Made by a program: the position numbers and the translations under genes. Under the pieces are notes generated by a model, which searched no databases, was not told the origin of the DNA, and saw only the letters and a list, made by a program, of their open reading frames with translations. Positions 23,001 to 35,300 of a stretch of 64,000 bases of DNA are shown here, in pieces. Origin of the DNA: Pelecanus crispus (lineage: Eukaryota > Chordata > Aves > Pelecaniformes > Pelecanidae); contig NC_134662.1 of the NCBI RefSeq assembly GCF_030463565.1, forward strand, positions 4,503,001-4,567,000. The letters run 5' to 3'. How positions within the stretch are numbered: position 1 is the stretch's first letter; each line of letters begins with the position of its first letter.

Positions 23001-26000
23001 GGAGAGGGAAATAGTGCGGGTATTTCAAGGTGACTTTCAGCTTGCCATCCTCTGTCTTCTCCAGGGAGTTCAGGAAGTCCTCAGGGAGCCCCCCTGAGAA
23101 AAGAGCAGACAGGAGTGATGGAGAGCCCAGGCCTCTGCAGAAATACCAGCTCTGGGACTGAGCACAGGAACAGGCTCTCGCTCCTTGGCCAGAGGAGTCG
23201 AGCCACTCAGGGCCACACCAGCAGAGAAATAAACCCGAGCGCTCCATACCTAGTTCCTCCTTTGAGAAGGGCAAGTAGGTGGTGTCTTCGTTGAGGTTCT
23301 TGTTGAAGTCTATGCAAAGGACGCTCAGCTTTTTCTTAATAGCTTTGATTTTCTTTAAAATATAGATTAACAGAGAAAAGTCAGTGCAAAGAGGGAAGTC
23401 AAACGGCACCGTTCGCCATCTCCAGCCTGCCTGCTGAGTTGCCCAGTGGTCTGCACTTGGCTTTTATTCAAATGCAATGCTGCAGAATTAACTGCGTGCA
23501 GGCGCTGAGCTCTCAGCCTAGAACAGGCTCCCTTTGATCACACCTGGTAGGAAAGCAGCCGCCTCAGCAAGGCCCCAGCTGTCTCCTGCCAGCTCAGGAG
23601 CTGCAGGTGTTTAAGCAACAACCTCCTCTACCCTTATTTCATTTCACCTTCTCTTCTATTTTTAACCCAGCTTTGAGCTCCATGCACTAGCACAAGGTAA
23701 GAGGGAGACCCTGAGCAGCTCAGCCCGCCAAGCCCGCTACCCCAACCCCAGCCCAGTGGGGCACCCTCCCTGACTGCCCCTTTGCACGTGGGGGCTGGGT
23801 GCTGCTTCCCCCCCGACCTGCACAGCACCATCTGCAATTTCAGCCTCTCGGGAGCCCCCTGACTCCCAGCGTCAACCCCACTTTGTAAATGTCATCCCCA
23901 TCCAACGGAAGGGAAAAAGAGGGGCACAGAGATATCACCTGACGTGCCCAAGGTCACATGAATCAGGGGCAAAATTCAGGAGTCTGAGCTTCAGTCTTTT
24001 GCTCCAATGCTACACTGCCCCATTAGCCCCGTGAGGCCTCCTCTACGTGTGCTTACTTAAGCTCTGTGATCTCACCTCCTGCGTTTCTTCAGGGAGATGG
24101 AGACCATTTCTTTTACCCAATTTGATCAGCCTTTCTAGATATCTCTTCGCTTCAGGCTTCAGTGAAGCGCTCTCTGCTTTCTCCTGTAAAACAAAACCCA
24201 TGAGCACAGGGAACCGCGGGATCAGGTGCTGCAGAAAGTTGGTTCCCGGTGGGAGCTGTGGGTTATTGTAATGCCAGTGACCCAGAAGCAGATGGAAACA
24301 CCCCACAAGAAGGCTTTGGTTTGGTGAATTAGCTCCTATCGGATTGCTTTAAACATCTCATCTTTATGCTCGGTTACAGCACTTTTCAGGGCACTAGCCA
24401 GCCCCTTCCCTGAGTGAGGCAGGCTGGGTTTACTGAAGCCATTTTAGCACGGGGGTAATCGAGGCCCTGAGGGTGGGGGCAGAGCCCTCAAACCCCAACT
24501 CCCCAGCTCTCACTAACAGCTGGACCATTCTGCCATGATCACACAGTGATTCAGTTCCAGACCTGACTACCTGTCATTCACTTCTAAGTTCTGGGACAAG
24601 GGAAAAGGGTTTGTTGTAATTCCAGGAGGTTTCAGTGCCCTGCTCAGGTGCGTCACTGACAGAGCATCCTCCCAAGCATGCACCTGGAGCCAGACAATCC
24701 TCTGGTACACGTCCTGCCTCATGCTCATCTCCACGTCGAACTCCGAGAGCTTCTTGTCAGCCTCGGTGCTCGCCGCACGGATGTCTTTGCAAGGAGAGAC
24801 GTGCTGGGGGAAGTCCAGCATGTTCCGACGAACTGGAAAGACAGAAGAGGGATTACAGCAAAGGCAACGGTTTCACGTCCCAGAACTGCTCATGAGTGGG
24901 AGTGTAGACAGAGAGCCCGTGTTAATTGGGAGCCAGTTTGACAGCCCTGGAGCCTGACCTGCCCACCCACACAAAGGAAGAGCAAGGCAAGCTGCTGCCG
25001 CCACACAAACCCAGAGCCGTCCTCTCCGAGCAGCACTCACTCACCCGCGGCACCCGTTCACCCCTTCCTCGCTGCCGAGCACTTTCTCACAAAACTCACA
25101 GGAATTTCACGCCTGCGAAATCCCAACGCCTTTGCCCCAGCTATAGCCGGTATCAACAGTTTCAAGAATCACAGGACTTCTATGCTGGCAGACACACGGG
25201 CAGCATCGTTGTGTGACTCCTTTCCTTAGAGGACCAGGCTAAAAGTGACACTCCTTTACTGCAGGCGCTCCTCAAAAGCCACCATGTCCCAGGTGTGCTC
25301 CTTCCTGACGTATTTCCATTTTAGAAGGGAAAACAGGGAGAACATTCCCTGTCATCAATTCTGCAAAACCTCAAATAATACAACTCCAGTGGGAAGGCGC
25401 TGCCCTCCAGGCACGAGGACTCTCCACCCAGCAGAAGGTGAGCATGCAGCTACTCTCTGTTGCCCAGAGAAAGTGCTGACAGTTCTGCTGAAATTAACAT
25501 TACCTCTGCTTAGTAAGGGGTTTTCATCTTATTTTAGAAAAAAGAAATCAGAAAGAAGAAAGAAGAGGCTTGCAGGCTGGCTTCTGCTTCATACAGACGT
25601 GACACTTCGCAACACAGGCGGTCAGGATAGCTAACAGATGCCATGAGGCGGGAGGGAGGCTGCCTGACTTTGGCACTCTACTACTGTAAATAATTAGCCA
25701 GAGACAGATCGGAGCCTGCATCGTTTGCCAGCATCTGCCACCATGTCATGTTACTTTACACATAATCCTTAAAACAATATCGGTGTTTAAACAAGGCACA
25801 CGGAGAGACATTTATCCGCTGCCTTAGGGAAAAAGTTAGAAAAGAGCTGAAGATTTCTCAGATCTCCCGAACCATTTCTGTCAATGCACAATTTGTTCCC
25901 ACTAATGCACGTTGACACATAAAAGCAGGAGACAACCTTGAAAACCTGGCTACTCCTCCCGCAGACCATCCTGCTGCCAAAGCACCGTGCTCGTTTTAGA

Positions 26001-27372
26001 CTTGCTCTTCCGTTCCAAATCTACTCTATTCTTTGTACTTATATCTAGCTGTATAAACATTAACTGGGGGCAAAAAAAAAAAGTACTGCTGAGGGAGCCA
26101 AGGGAAGAAAAGAGGAGGTGACAGTAGAGAGCAAAAAAAACGACCAGAAAAATCTTAATAACACACTGATTTCCAGAAAGCCAGCGCTCCCTGTCAGCAA
26201 CGTACCCGTATATTCCACTTCCACATCGGCCAGTGCCTTGAGAGTGTTTTCATAGGACACCTCGCCCTGCTCCTGGGAGCCCACCCGGTCGTACACGAGC
26301 TTGGTCCTCTCCGTGAGCTCTGCAGCCATGTTTTCTATCTGTTCGGCAGTCAGGTCCCATCTTAGCTGATTTGCCAATAGCCTGGGGGACTGGCTATCCA
26401 CAACGTTACCTGCAGAGGTGGGGAGGAATCCATCTGTGAGACACAGTCTTACACGGCCTCAAGCTGCGTCAGGGGAGGTTTAGGTTGGATATTAGGAAAA
26501 ATTTCTTCACGGAAAGAGTGGTCAAGCATGGGAACAGGCTGCCCAGAGAGGTGGGGGAGTCCCCATCCCTGGAAGCGTTCAAAAAACGGGCAGAGGTGGC
26601 ACTTGGGGACATGGTTTAGTGGGCATGGGGGTGTTGGGTTGATGGTTGGACTGATGATCTTAGAGATCCTTTCCAACCTTAATGATTCCTAGTTTTTACT
26701 TTCATTAAAAATTAATCCAGCCACCAAGCCAGGAAACATGAAATTGCTACTCTGCCCTTAACTGGTTTAGTGGTGGACTTGGTAGTGTTAGGTTATGGTT
26801 GGACTGGATGATCTTAAAGGTCTTTCCCAACCTAAACGATTTGATTATTTTATCGTATGAAAGAAGATTCAGCTGCAGAGCTAAAGCCCGATAAAAGCAC
26901 TTAAAGGAGAGGCCCAGCAAACAAACCATGCTGATGGGCACCCGGGCTCCTGAGGAACCAGGGCGCTGGCAGCAATCAGCAGTCGGATTATTTTCCGGGC
27001 GGTGTTTACCCTCTCAGCCATGACAAGCCCTTCACAGAAACCTGACCCTCTCCCCGCCGTGCCCCCGGCGGGGGGGGGGGGGGGGGGGGGGGCGGCTGTC
27101 GCTGCCCGGGAACAGGGCTGTCCCCTGCCCGGAGCTGGGGGGCGGAGCGGTGACAGCGGGGGCAGCAGGAGACCACGGTTGGGGGGCTGCCCCCGGCTCC
27201 CACCTCCTGTCCCCCATCCCTCTCTCCTCCATCTCCGCCGTGCCACGCCGCGCCATGCCAGCCCCTCGCCCTTGCCCTCACCTCCTCCCCTCCGTCGCCC
27301 CGCCCCGCCCTGGTCCCCTCGCTGCCCCCCAGGCCCCCCCCGCCGCCGGCCGGTACCTGTGGGGGGGGCCAT
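20026..27372 (-). CDS. THOP1: Thimet oligopeptidase, complete
   Basis: THOP1 is a soluble M3-family zinc metallopeptidase that cleaves short peptides (neuropeptides, proteasome products) in the cytosol. Thirteen coding exons join in phase to 685 codons (human 689): 27357-27372, 26206-26409, 24684-24832, 24076-24183, 23250-23352, 22933-23093, 22633-22768, 22164-22530, 21679-21880, 21386-21572, 20756-20884, 20315-20451, 20026-20184. The zinc site HEFGH lies in exon 21679-21880, and the third ligand Glu in FVEAPSQ of the next exon. Other matches to human include [53 protein letters not shown] and the [20 protein letters not shown] substrate region. The first exon codes only MAPPTG and splices with matching phase into NVVDSQSP; the human N-terminus is longer and different. 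Transcription is divergent from SGTA. Introns carry a CR1 tail, an MIR-like SINE and a 23-base G run. Confidence 0.97.
23885..24020 (-). mobile_element. MIR/CORE-type SINE fragment
   Basis: Within a THOP1 intron, the plus strand reads like the reverse complement of the MIR 3' half: 'aggggcacagagat', then 'tgcccaaggtcaca', a 'caggagtctgagctt' block and 'caatgctacactgcc'. These are the usual MIR landmarks in their usual order. It is old and diverged, and was identified from memory of the consensus. Confidence 0.65.
26455..26855 (+). mobile_element. CR1-type LINE 3' end with a doubled tail, second copy
   Basis: Lies in THOP1 intron 1. It starts with GGGGAGGTTTAGGTTGGATA, passes through AACAGGCTGCCCAGAGAGGT and the first terminal module (ends near 26695), then the same linker as at 3741-4170 (TTAATCCAGCCACCAAGCCA), and ends with a second terminal module near 26850. 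By eye it is nearly identical to the PCSK4 copy along the whole composite, with scattered substitutions and small indels. It is 5'-truncated and inserted against the direction of THOP1 transcription. Confidence 0.88.
27070..27092. repeat. 23-base G homopolymer in THOP1 intron 1
   Basis: An unbroken run of 23 G on the plus strand, i.e. C-rich in the THOP1 transcript and flanked by GC-rich CpG island DNA. It is a potential quadruplex and its exact length is likely to be uncertain in assembly. Confidence 0.9.
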
Positions 27373-27399
27373 GCCGGGGGTACCGGGGGTGCCGGGAGG

Positions 27400-27990
27400 C
27401 CCCGCTCTGCTGACGAGGCCGGGAAGAGACCGCGCCGGCCCCACGCACGGAGCATGTGCCCCAACCATAAAGGCGGGCAGAGAGAGCGGCCGCGCCGAGG
27501 GATTCTGGGAGAGTGGAGGACTGGGCCGCTCCCCCCGGCCCGGAGGGGGCGAAGGGAAGGAGAGAGCGGCCCAGCCTCCCGCACGCGTGGAGACCCATCC
27601 CCGCCCCGGCCCTCAGCCTCGGCGGCTGTCGGGCAGCACCATGGGCCCGGGAGCGGGAGCGGAGCCCCGGCGGGAGTAGCGCCCCGGCCCCAGGGCTCCC
27701 GCCCCCCCGTTCCCATGGCAACGCCCCCTCTCTATGGTAAAGCCCAGGGAGCGACGACAGCGGTGCTTCCGGCCTCTGGCCCCGCCCCCGAGCCGCGCAG
27801 ACTGCGCAGGCGCTGGGGACTCTGCGCTTGCGCAGTCGCTCTCGGCTATAGCGAAGCAAGGCAGGGGGCGGGGCCTGGCGGCGGCGCAGGCGCGCTCCGG
27901 GCGGCGGCAGTGCGCAGGCGCGGTGGGCGGGGCGGGACGCATGCGCAGTGCGGAGCCCGCCCCGGCTGAGGCGAGTGTCGGGGCGACCGG
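27400..27990. promoter_or_regulatory. Bidirectional CpG-island promoter of THOP1 and SGTA with an NRF1-like site array
   Basis: The THOP1 start codon (27372, minus) and the SGTA first-exon donor (27989/27990, plus) face away from each other across about 600 bases of CpG-rich DNA. Five matches to the NRF1 core (TGCGCAnGCGC type) cluster in 145 bases: 27803-27813, 27823-27834, 27884-27894, 27911-27921 and 27938-27947. They sit just upstream of the SGTA first exon. GC boxes (GGGGCGGGG) lie between them. There is no TATA box. NRF1 control is an inference from the motif count. Confidence 0.75.
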
Positions 27991-29349
27991 TGAGCGGGGC
28001 GGGGGCGGTGCAGGGGACCAGAACGGGGCCGACTGGGCTGCGCTCCCCGCCGGGATCCGTCTGTCTCCGGTCCTGGTGTGGGCAGCGGCCGGGCCCGGCC
28101 CGGGCTGGGCAGGCGGCGGGGCCTGGCGCTTCCCCCGCCCGGGGCCCGCTGTGGCCCGGGGCCATGGTGTCTCCGCCCGCCCTATGCAGGCCCCGGGCGC
28201 GTTCCCCTGTCCGGGGTGGGGAGAGCCCTGCGGGGGCTCCCGTCTCCCCACGAAGCGGTGTGCGAATGGGGTTGCACGGGCGGGGCGGTGGCCCCGGGCC
28301 TGCCGCGCCCCTCAGGCCCGCCGCCTGCCCGGAGGCACCGGTGGGAGCTGCGGGCAGGGGCCCGGCGGTACGGGGGAGGAGAGGTGCCTGCTCCCCGGGG
28401 CCCGGGAGGGTCTGCGGGCTCTCTGGCCTCGCCTGTCCCTGGGGCTGGGAGCCCGGCACAGGCTTCCACCCATGGCACACACCGTGCTGTGCCTGGAGCG
28501 GTGGCGTCGCTGGTGTCTTTCCTTGGGTTGGGGCCAGCTTAGCTCTGTTGGGCCCTCTTGTACAGCAGCTGTGTTTTAAAGAATTTAGTTTCTCTGTTAA
28601 ATGACCCTAAACGGTCTTCTGTGCTACAAACCTAGTGAAGCGTTCTGGTAGAGGCAGAGCGCTTCAGCTCGGCAGCAATGCCGTGCAAGCGGCTGCATCT
28701 GTCCTGCGCGCAGGACCCACACAGGGCTCTTTGTGAAGCCCCAGCCTTGGGGGGTGCTTATGGGGGTCGCTTTGCTTTGCGTCCTCACTCTCCCTTACTG
28801 TTGGCATCCTGGCGGGGTAGGTGACGGTGACATAGACCAGCAAGCAGCCCAGAGGATTGGCAGCCCTGAACCCCAGCTCTGCGAACAGTGGCAAATTACT
28901 TCAGCCCTTGTTTTTGTTTCAGAATCAACTTATGCTTTGGAAGCAGAAGACTGGGTTTTTTAGTGCTGATCTCCTTAGTGCTCAGTTTGTCTAGTCCTGG
29001 TCAGTCAGAGACATTTTGGTAGCCCAAGTGCCTGCGACACCTTCAATGTAGTTGCCTTGGCAGGAGCCTTGCGGGGCAGGACTGTGCTGTGCAGCTCACG
29101 CTGAAGAGGGTGAATTGAGGCCTGGAGGGTTCACGTAAAGGGGTCGTGGTTAGAGCAGAGAGTTTAATGAAGGCTCTGGAGGCCTTGGCCGGTCCTGAAC
29201 AACTCCCTTATCCTCTCCTTTCATACCAGGGGAGAGCAGCAGAAAAGCTCTTGGACTTCTTGTCCCTCAACTCATATAACTTCTCTCTCTACAGATTTTT
29301 TTTTTTAAAGTTACGAGAGGTTGAAACAAACTGCTGACAGCCTCCCAGA

Positions 29350-32300
29350 ATGGCAGACCAGAAGCGCCTTGCCTACTCCATCATCCAGTTTCTGCATGAC
29401 CAGCTGCAGAATGGGGGGCTGTCTCCGGACGCTCAGGAGAGTTTGGAAGGTAGGTGGTTGTATGTGCTTCCCTGTTCACGCGTCTAGGTCTGTCAACCCA
29501 ACGCTTGGGGAAAATTTGGACGCTGTTACTCTCCTCTGCCTCTTACTTGGCTGGGCTGTTCCTAACATCAAACCTGTCTCAAGATTTGAAATGAACTTGT
29601 CTTCTTGGGGAGATATCCAGGGCACTAGGGATGCTGATTGCTTATCTGATTTCTTGGTATCTCTTTTAAAAGCAGATTAGCTTGAGGAGGGGATATAGCT
29701 GGGATCAAAACCCTTCCTGACCCTGTGTTTGCTACTTAAAAGTTTTATCTTAAATGAGGTGGAGTCAGGAAGCTCCATATAAATGTATGGAGCTCCGTAT
29801 AAAATGAGAACTTTGTGGCTGTGTGGAAATGTTCTATACTTGCTGAGTGCTTTTGCTGTTCTGCTATCAAAATGCTTTTCCGCAGCACGCCCTGGAGTAT
29901 TTATACAGGCTTTTTCAGAGGGCTTCGCTGGTAACGGGAGCACACTGATCTTAAAAGATCCACTTAAGGAGCTTACGCTTTAGTCTTTGGCCTGTACATT
30001 TGTCCCGCTGAAAGAGAGCGCAGGCACGTCTGTGGAGTAGTGGGTACATTCCTGGGCGAGGCAGGAGAAGAGGGCAGGAGGAGGGTGTTGGGTGGAAGGA
30101 CAGGGGTTTCTTCCTGGTACTTTTGGACTGTAAAATATGGCCTGAGAGCTTTGTAAATCTGAGCTCTGTTACGTTGCTGGGGTTCCCCTCTGTGCTGGGA
30201 AGAGCTTCAGGTGCCTGATGAGGGAGGAGGTGGGCGCGGGCAGGACCCAGTGTCCGTGCACCTCTGAGTGGCCACAGCATGTCACAGAGCAGCCACCCAC
30301 TGGCAAGTGACCGCTTTGTGAAACATGGGCCTCTCTCCTTGCTCTTTGCCACCACCCACAGCTGTGGGAAGGCTCGTAAAGCCCCAGTTTGATTAACTTC
30401 TACCCCCAGCACCTGCTCTGGGGTCACCTGAGTGGATGGGAGTTGTGACTGACTTCAGCTCCAGAGCTAAGGTTTGCCTAGCTCCGAGGCTTTGGCAAAA
30501 TTTGAGGATATGGCCCAAATATCAAGTCTGGTATGTGGAATTGTGTGGTTTAGTGTGGGTTTTTTTCTGTTCCTGGTATGTTCAACAGTAAGAAATTCAG
30601 GTGCTATGGGAGGAGGCTAAGTATTTAGATGGAATGGGGAAAGCTAATTACCTGACTCTTCCTCTCCAGTGGCCATCCAGTGCCTGGAGACAGCATTTGG
30701 GGTCTCAATGGAAGACCAAGGCCTAGCTGTGTCCCAGACTCTTCCCGAAATATTTGAAGCTGCTGCAGGAAAGGTGAGCGAATGCCCTAAAATATGTGCT
30801 GAGTTTCAATTTAAGCAGCCAAAGCAATGAGCTCTGCTTGATTTCTGTGGCAATGCTGGCCCCCTCGGAGGTGTGTAGGAGTGAAATGTTTTGGGCTTCA
30901 CAAGCCAGCGCTTGGGAAGGGGGAGGTGTAGTACATCTCAGTGGGAGTCTTTATCGCAGCGTTCTCCCTTTCTTTGTAAGGAGCCTGAACACATCAGAAC
31001 AAACTCGGAGCCCATCACCCCCTCTGAAGATGACATAGCTGAAGCTGAAAGACTCAAGACTGAAGGTAACCTCTTCTGGAGCCAGTGTATAATGAGGTCT
31101 AGATGGCAATGGGGAGGGAGGCTTAATTCACTCAGCACCTGGGGAATGCTTGGAATGATGGGGGGAAAAAAAGCAAATGGGATCAACCCTTCCGTTTCTG
31201 CTTGTTTCTCTGCTTGTGCTCCAGGAACGTGTGTAGGTTGGCATAATTTAGCTGCCACAGAGCCTAGACAGACAGCTGGGTCAGCGTTTTCTTTTGCATC
31301 CTAAGAAGCCCGTGCTGTGTGGAACAGGGCGTCTTTCCTTTTGAGCTCTCCTCTGCGTGTTGCCTTTTCTCTGCCATGCAAGAGAGCGTGATTAGTGCTG
31401 AAGCACAGTGGAGAGCTTTCTCTGAGCCCACACGCTGCAGTGCTTTTCAGGACGCAGTGCTGCTTTGGGGAGGCCTCAGGTGTACCCGAGGTGGGAGGAC
31501 AGCTGAGGGTGCTAAGGGGGCTTGCAGGATCAGGCAGCGTGGAATTGCCAAGACACAGGTCCCCTGCTGAACGCGCCTCGCGCTTGCAAGCGCTTTGACC
31601 AGCAAAAGTTGCAAGCGGTTGGTTTATCTTTTGTTCTATTTTCTTAAGTAGAACATAGATCCGGGCCTGTTGCTTTTGTTTGTCCCCATTTTTCACTTGT
31701 TAATGAGCCTTTCTGCCATCTCTTTAGGAAATGAACAAATGAAGGCAGAAAACTTCGAAGCTGCTGTGTCTTTCTATGGAAAAGCAATTGAATTAAATCC
31801 ATCCAATGCTGTGTATTTTTGCAACAGGTACTGATTATCTTTCTTCACCCTTGTACACCTCTGTTTCTGTTCTTACGACTTAAATTAAGACTCTTGAATG
31901 GTCAAAATCCCTTTTTTACAATCCCATAGACTGTTTGTTCTGTTTCTAGTTCTTTGTGTGTTTTTTTTGTTTGGTTGGGTTTTTTTAAGCTCATAGTGAT
32001 GCATTCCTGTGCCTCCTGCCAGCTCTGTGCCCTGGCATCTCTAGATAGGATGTGGGTGTAGGAACAAACTCTGTTAGGCAGTTGAGGAGATATAAGGATG
32101 CCAAGAAATGCTGTCTGCTTTCATGCAATTAACTTTAAGTGGGATAGAGAGCCCAGGTTTGAGAGGCTGTGTAAAAACAAATAAAAACAAAGGAGTGAAA
32201 TGAGACAAGTTGAAGGCTCGTTATTGAGACTTATGTAAGTTGGGGTGTGTGCAAAATTGGGTACACAAGCAAATTTCCTGTTTTTCAGTTCCTCGGCCAA

Positions 32301-35300
32301 AAATGTTTGAAAGTTGGTGGGAAGAGAGTTGTCGAATAAAACAGACTTTGAATCAGGATTTGGTTTAGCTACCTGCTTATTGTGAGTACATGTGTACAGC
32401 TGGCTACATGAATAACATGTCTGCACACATGCTCATGACACGGTGAGGTATTTCTTGGGGCAAGGAGCTCCAACTGGTGCTTTTTAGCTAAGCTTTGCTT
32501 TAGCTGCATGAGGGTCAGTCCCTTGAGGCTTTTGGGCAGGTGCCCTGATGTCAGTAAGAGTTGGGAGATTGAGGCTTGAATGAACACATTATGGCTTCAA
32601 AAACAGTTTTCCCTCTTAAGAGTGTGTGGGGAAACGGATGAAATGGGCGTTACAACTAAGAAATCGAGGCATAAGGGAAGCCGAGAGAGATTGAGCTAGC
32701 AAGTGTGCTACTTGCGTGCCTCCCCGGAGCCCAGGCTCCTCTTGGAAAGTCCATAAGGAGGAGTAAGAGCCTAGATTTATTTGCACTAGGAGCGGAACGT
32801 GGAGCTGGGTGTTTGGATAGCAGCTTGCTCACCTAGATACGGCCTGGATTGATGTCAAGTTCACACTTGACTTTGACTTGTACAACAGGAGACTACAGAG
32901 AGGGAACAGGGGTGACCTTGATCAGCGTATTGAAGCTGATAAGTCTTTTCTGCACATCTTTCTCCGTTCCCTCCAGAGCTGCTGCATACAGTAAACTAGG
33001 AAACTATGCTGGAGCAGTGAGAGACTGTGAAAGAGCTATAGGCATTGATCCAAACTACAGCAAAGCTTATGGCAGAATGGGGTAAGTAAGAGCAGGGGTT
33101 TTGTGTTAGAATTCTAATCTCAAAATGCTTTGTGGCAGTGATACTATCGGTAGTGTTCTGCCCTGGAGTGCCATGCAAAAATACCTTGTGTTTCACCTCT
33201 GCTGGGGGTGGAGGAAGACTGCAAGTACTTACCTAATTCTGTTACTTTTTATTTTATTTCCAATTTAATAGCTTGGCCCTCTCCAGTTTAAATAAACACA
33301 CAGAAGCTGTTGTTTACTACAAAAAAGCCCTGGAGCTGGATCCAGACAACGACACATACAAATCAAACCTTAAAATAGCTGAACAGAAAATGAAGGAGAC
33401 TCCTAGCCCAGTAAGTTCTGAAATGAGTGCTTGTTGTATATGGGTAAGATTAGAAGCCGCTGTCTGAGAGCCTTGATGACCTGGGTTCTGTTTAGAATAC
33501 AAATCCTGTATGCAGGCAGAGGGGAGATAGTTAATGAGTCCTACTGTGAACATTTCCACTAAAATCCTGAGAGGGTAGCTTCACTGCTTGAGCGCAGTCA
33601 CCTTGGGCTTATTTGAAAGAGCTGGAAAATGAGACTGAGAAAGGAGTGTTTTGAACCGGCAATTTTGCCTTAAGCACCTTTCTTAATTAAAGTCATTACT
33701 CCTAAAACCCAGCTTTTTTTTTTTTTTTTTTTAGTGACCTGTTAATAATACCAGAAGGGCATTTTTAGGTGGCTTTTTTTTTCTTACAAAGATTGTTTTC
33801 TTAAGAAACCTGGAGGTTTCCTAGCCAGAAAGCTGGTGACCACACTGCTGACATGCTCCATGCAGGAACATGTTAGTTTATCATTTTGAAGGGGATTTTC
33901 ATTTTTCTAAAGACTTCTCTGGTGCAGAGGTGACCAAGTGGATGTGTTTAACTTGGCAATTGTAATGGGTTACAGCTGTACATCGCTAATGTGGCTCAGC
34001 TGGTGAGAGGGGTGATCAGTAAATCATGTCATGCGGACATCTGCCCTTTGGCTCCCTTAGTGAGCCTAATCCCCCGAGGCTCGCTGTGACTCAGAGCTTT
34101 ACAGAAAGGGTGTGGACAGAGCGTCTTCCCTTTTGTCATGGTTTAAGGGGCAGATTCTGATAACACTGCGAGTAAAGTATTAACATTCATTGTAATATGC
34201 ATCTGGAACTGACAGGATGTCATCATCTGCGTGTGGTTTCTCTTATTCTTGCAGACTGGAGGTCCAGGAGGATTCGATTTAGCTGGCTTGCTGAACAATC
34301 CTGGCTTCATGAGTATGGTAAATTTGGACACAGATCACAGCCAGGCTGTCTCTGGTCTGTGCGTTGGTCTGTTCAGGATGAAATGTATCAGTACATGGCG
34401 TGGGGAGCTCCATGTCTCTTTAGCAGATTTGTTTTCGTTTCATTTTTTTGTTTCAGTGTTGCTGTGGGGAAACTGTGCTTGTATTTCATTAAGGTCAAAT
34501 GAAGAGCCAGTGACTTATTCACAGGCTTCTCCTTGCGATATGCTGGATGTGGAAAGGGTGCCTGTTCTGCATTACCAGCCTTGTCTTGTGTGTTGCACTG
34601 TGCTTCTCTTAGCTATTTTTGTCCTATTGATCTGTTTCCAAGTATTTCTGCCTTCACTTTGTTTGTAGTTGAATGGCGCAACATCTGCATATCTACCCAG
34701 TCATTTCTGACTAAATAGGGTGTCATTTTTTTTTCCTCCCCTCTTTAAATAGGCATCTAACCTAATGAACAATCCACAAGTACAACAGCTGTAAGTTTGA
34801 TCCCATCTTGTATTTCCTCTTTGAATTGCTCGTTTGAGGCTCTGTGTTTGGCATTTGCTGTAGGTCTGAACTGGTGGGAGCGGGAGGGTGCTTGGGCCAG
34901 AAGTATGGAGGGCAGCCTTTAAACCAGTCCAGTTGCCTGAGCTAGTGTGTATTTTGGGTACTCTGGACTGTGCTGAGGAGAGATCTTAGTATAAATGTTT
35001 GCAGAAGGGAGGCAGGATAGATCCTGGCACTGGAGAATTTGGGTTTGGGAAGCTTGGGGTCAGTTTGGCTCTGCTGCACAGTATTTTTGCGACCTGGAGA
35101 CAGGATTTCACAGCTCCATCTCAGTTAGAATGAGAATATTTCCATTCTTTGTGCTACAGGGTTATGAGGATCAATTCACAATGTTTGTGAGATGTTTAGG
35201 TAATATAAAGTCATAAAATTAATAGGGCGCATACCTCTCCTGACCATCCTTTCAGAGCACAGGCCGGCAGTGAGTTAGAGACCTTCTGGAGCTCATCCTT

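Noticed and set aside
27278-28480. 400-codon minus-strand frame over the THOP1/SGTA promoter
   Set aside because: CpG-island composition artefact; it spans the SGTA first exon and has no domain.
32600-32770. Another MIR-like SINE in SGTA intron
   Set aside because: Only short resemblances (aaatcgaggcataag, gagcccaggctcct) without the full order of landmarks.
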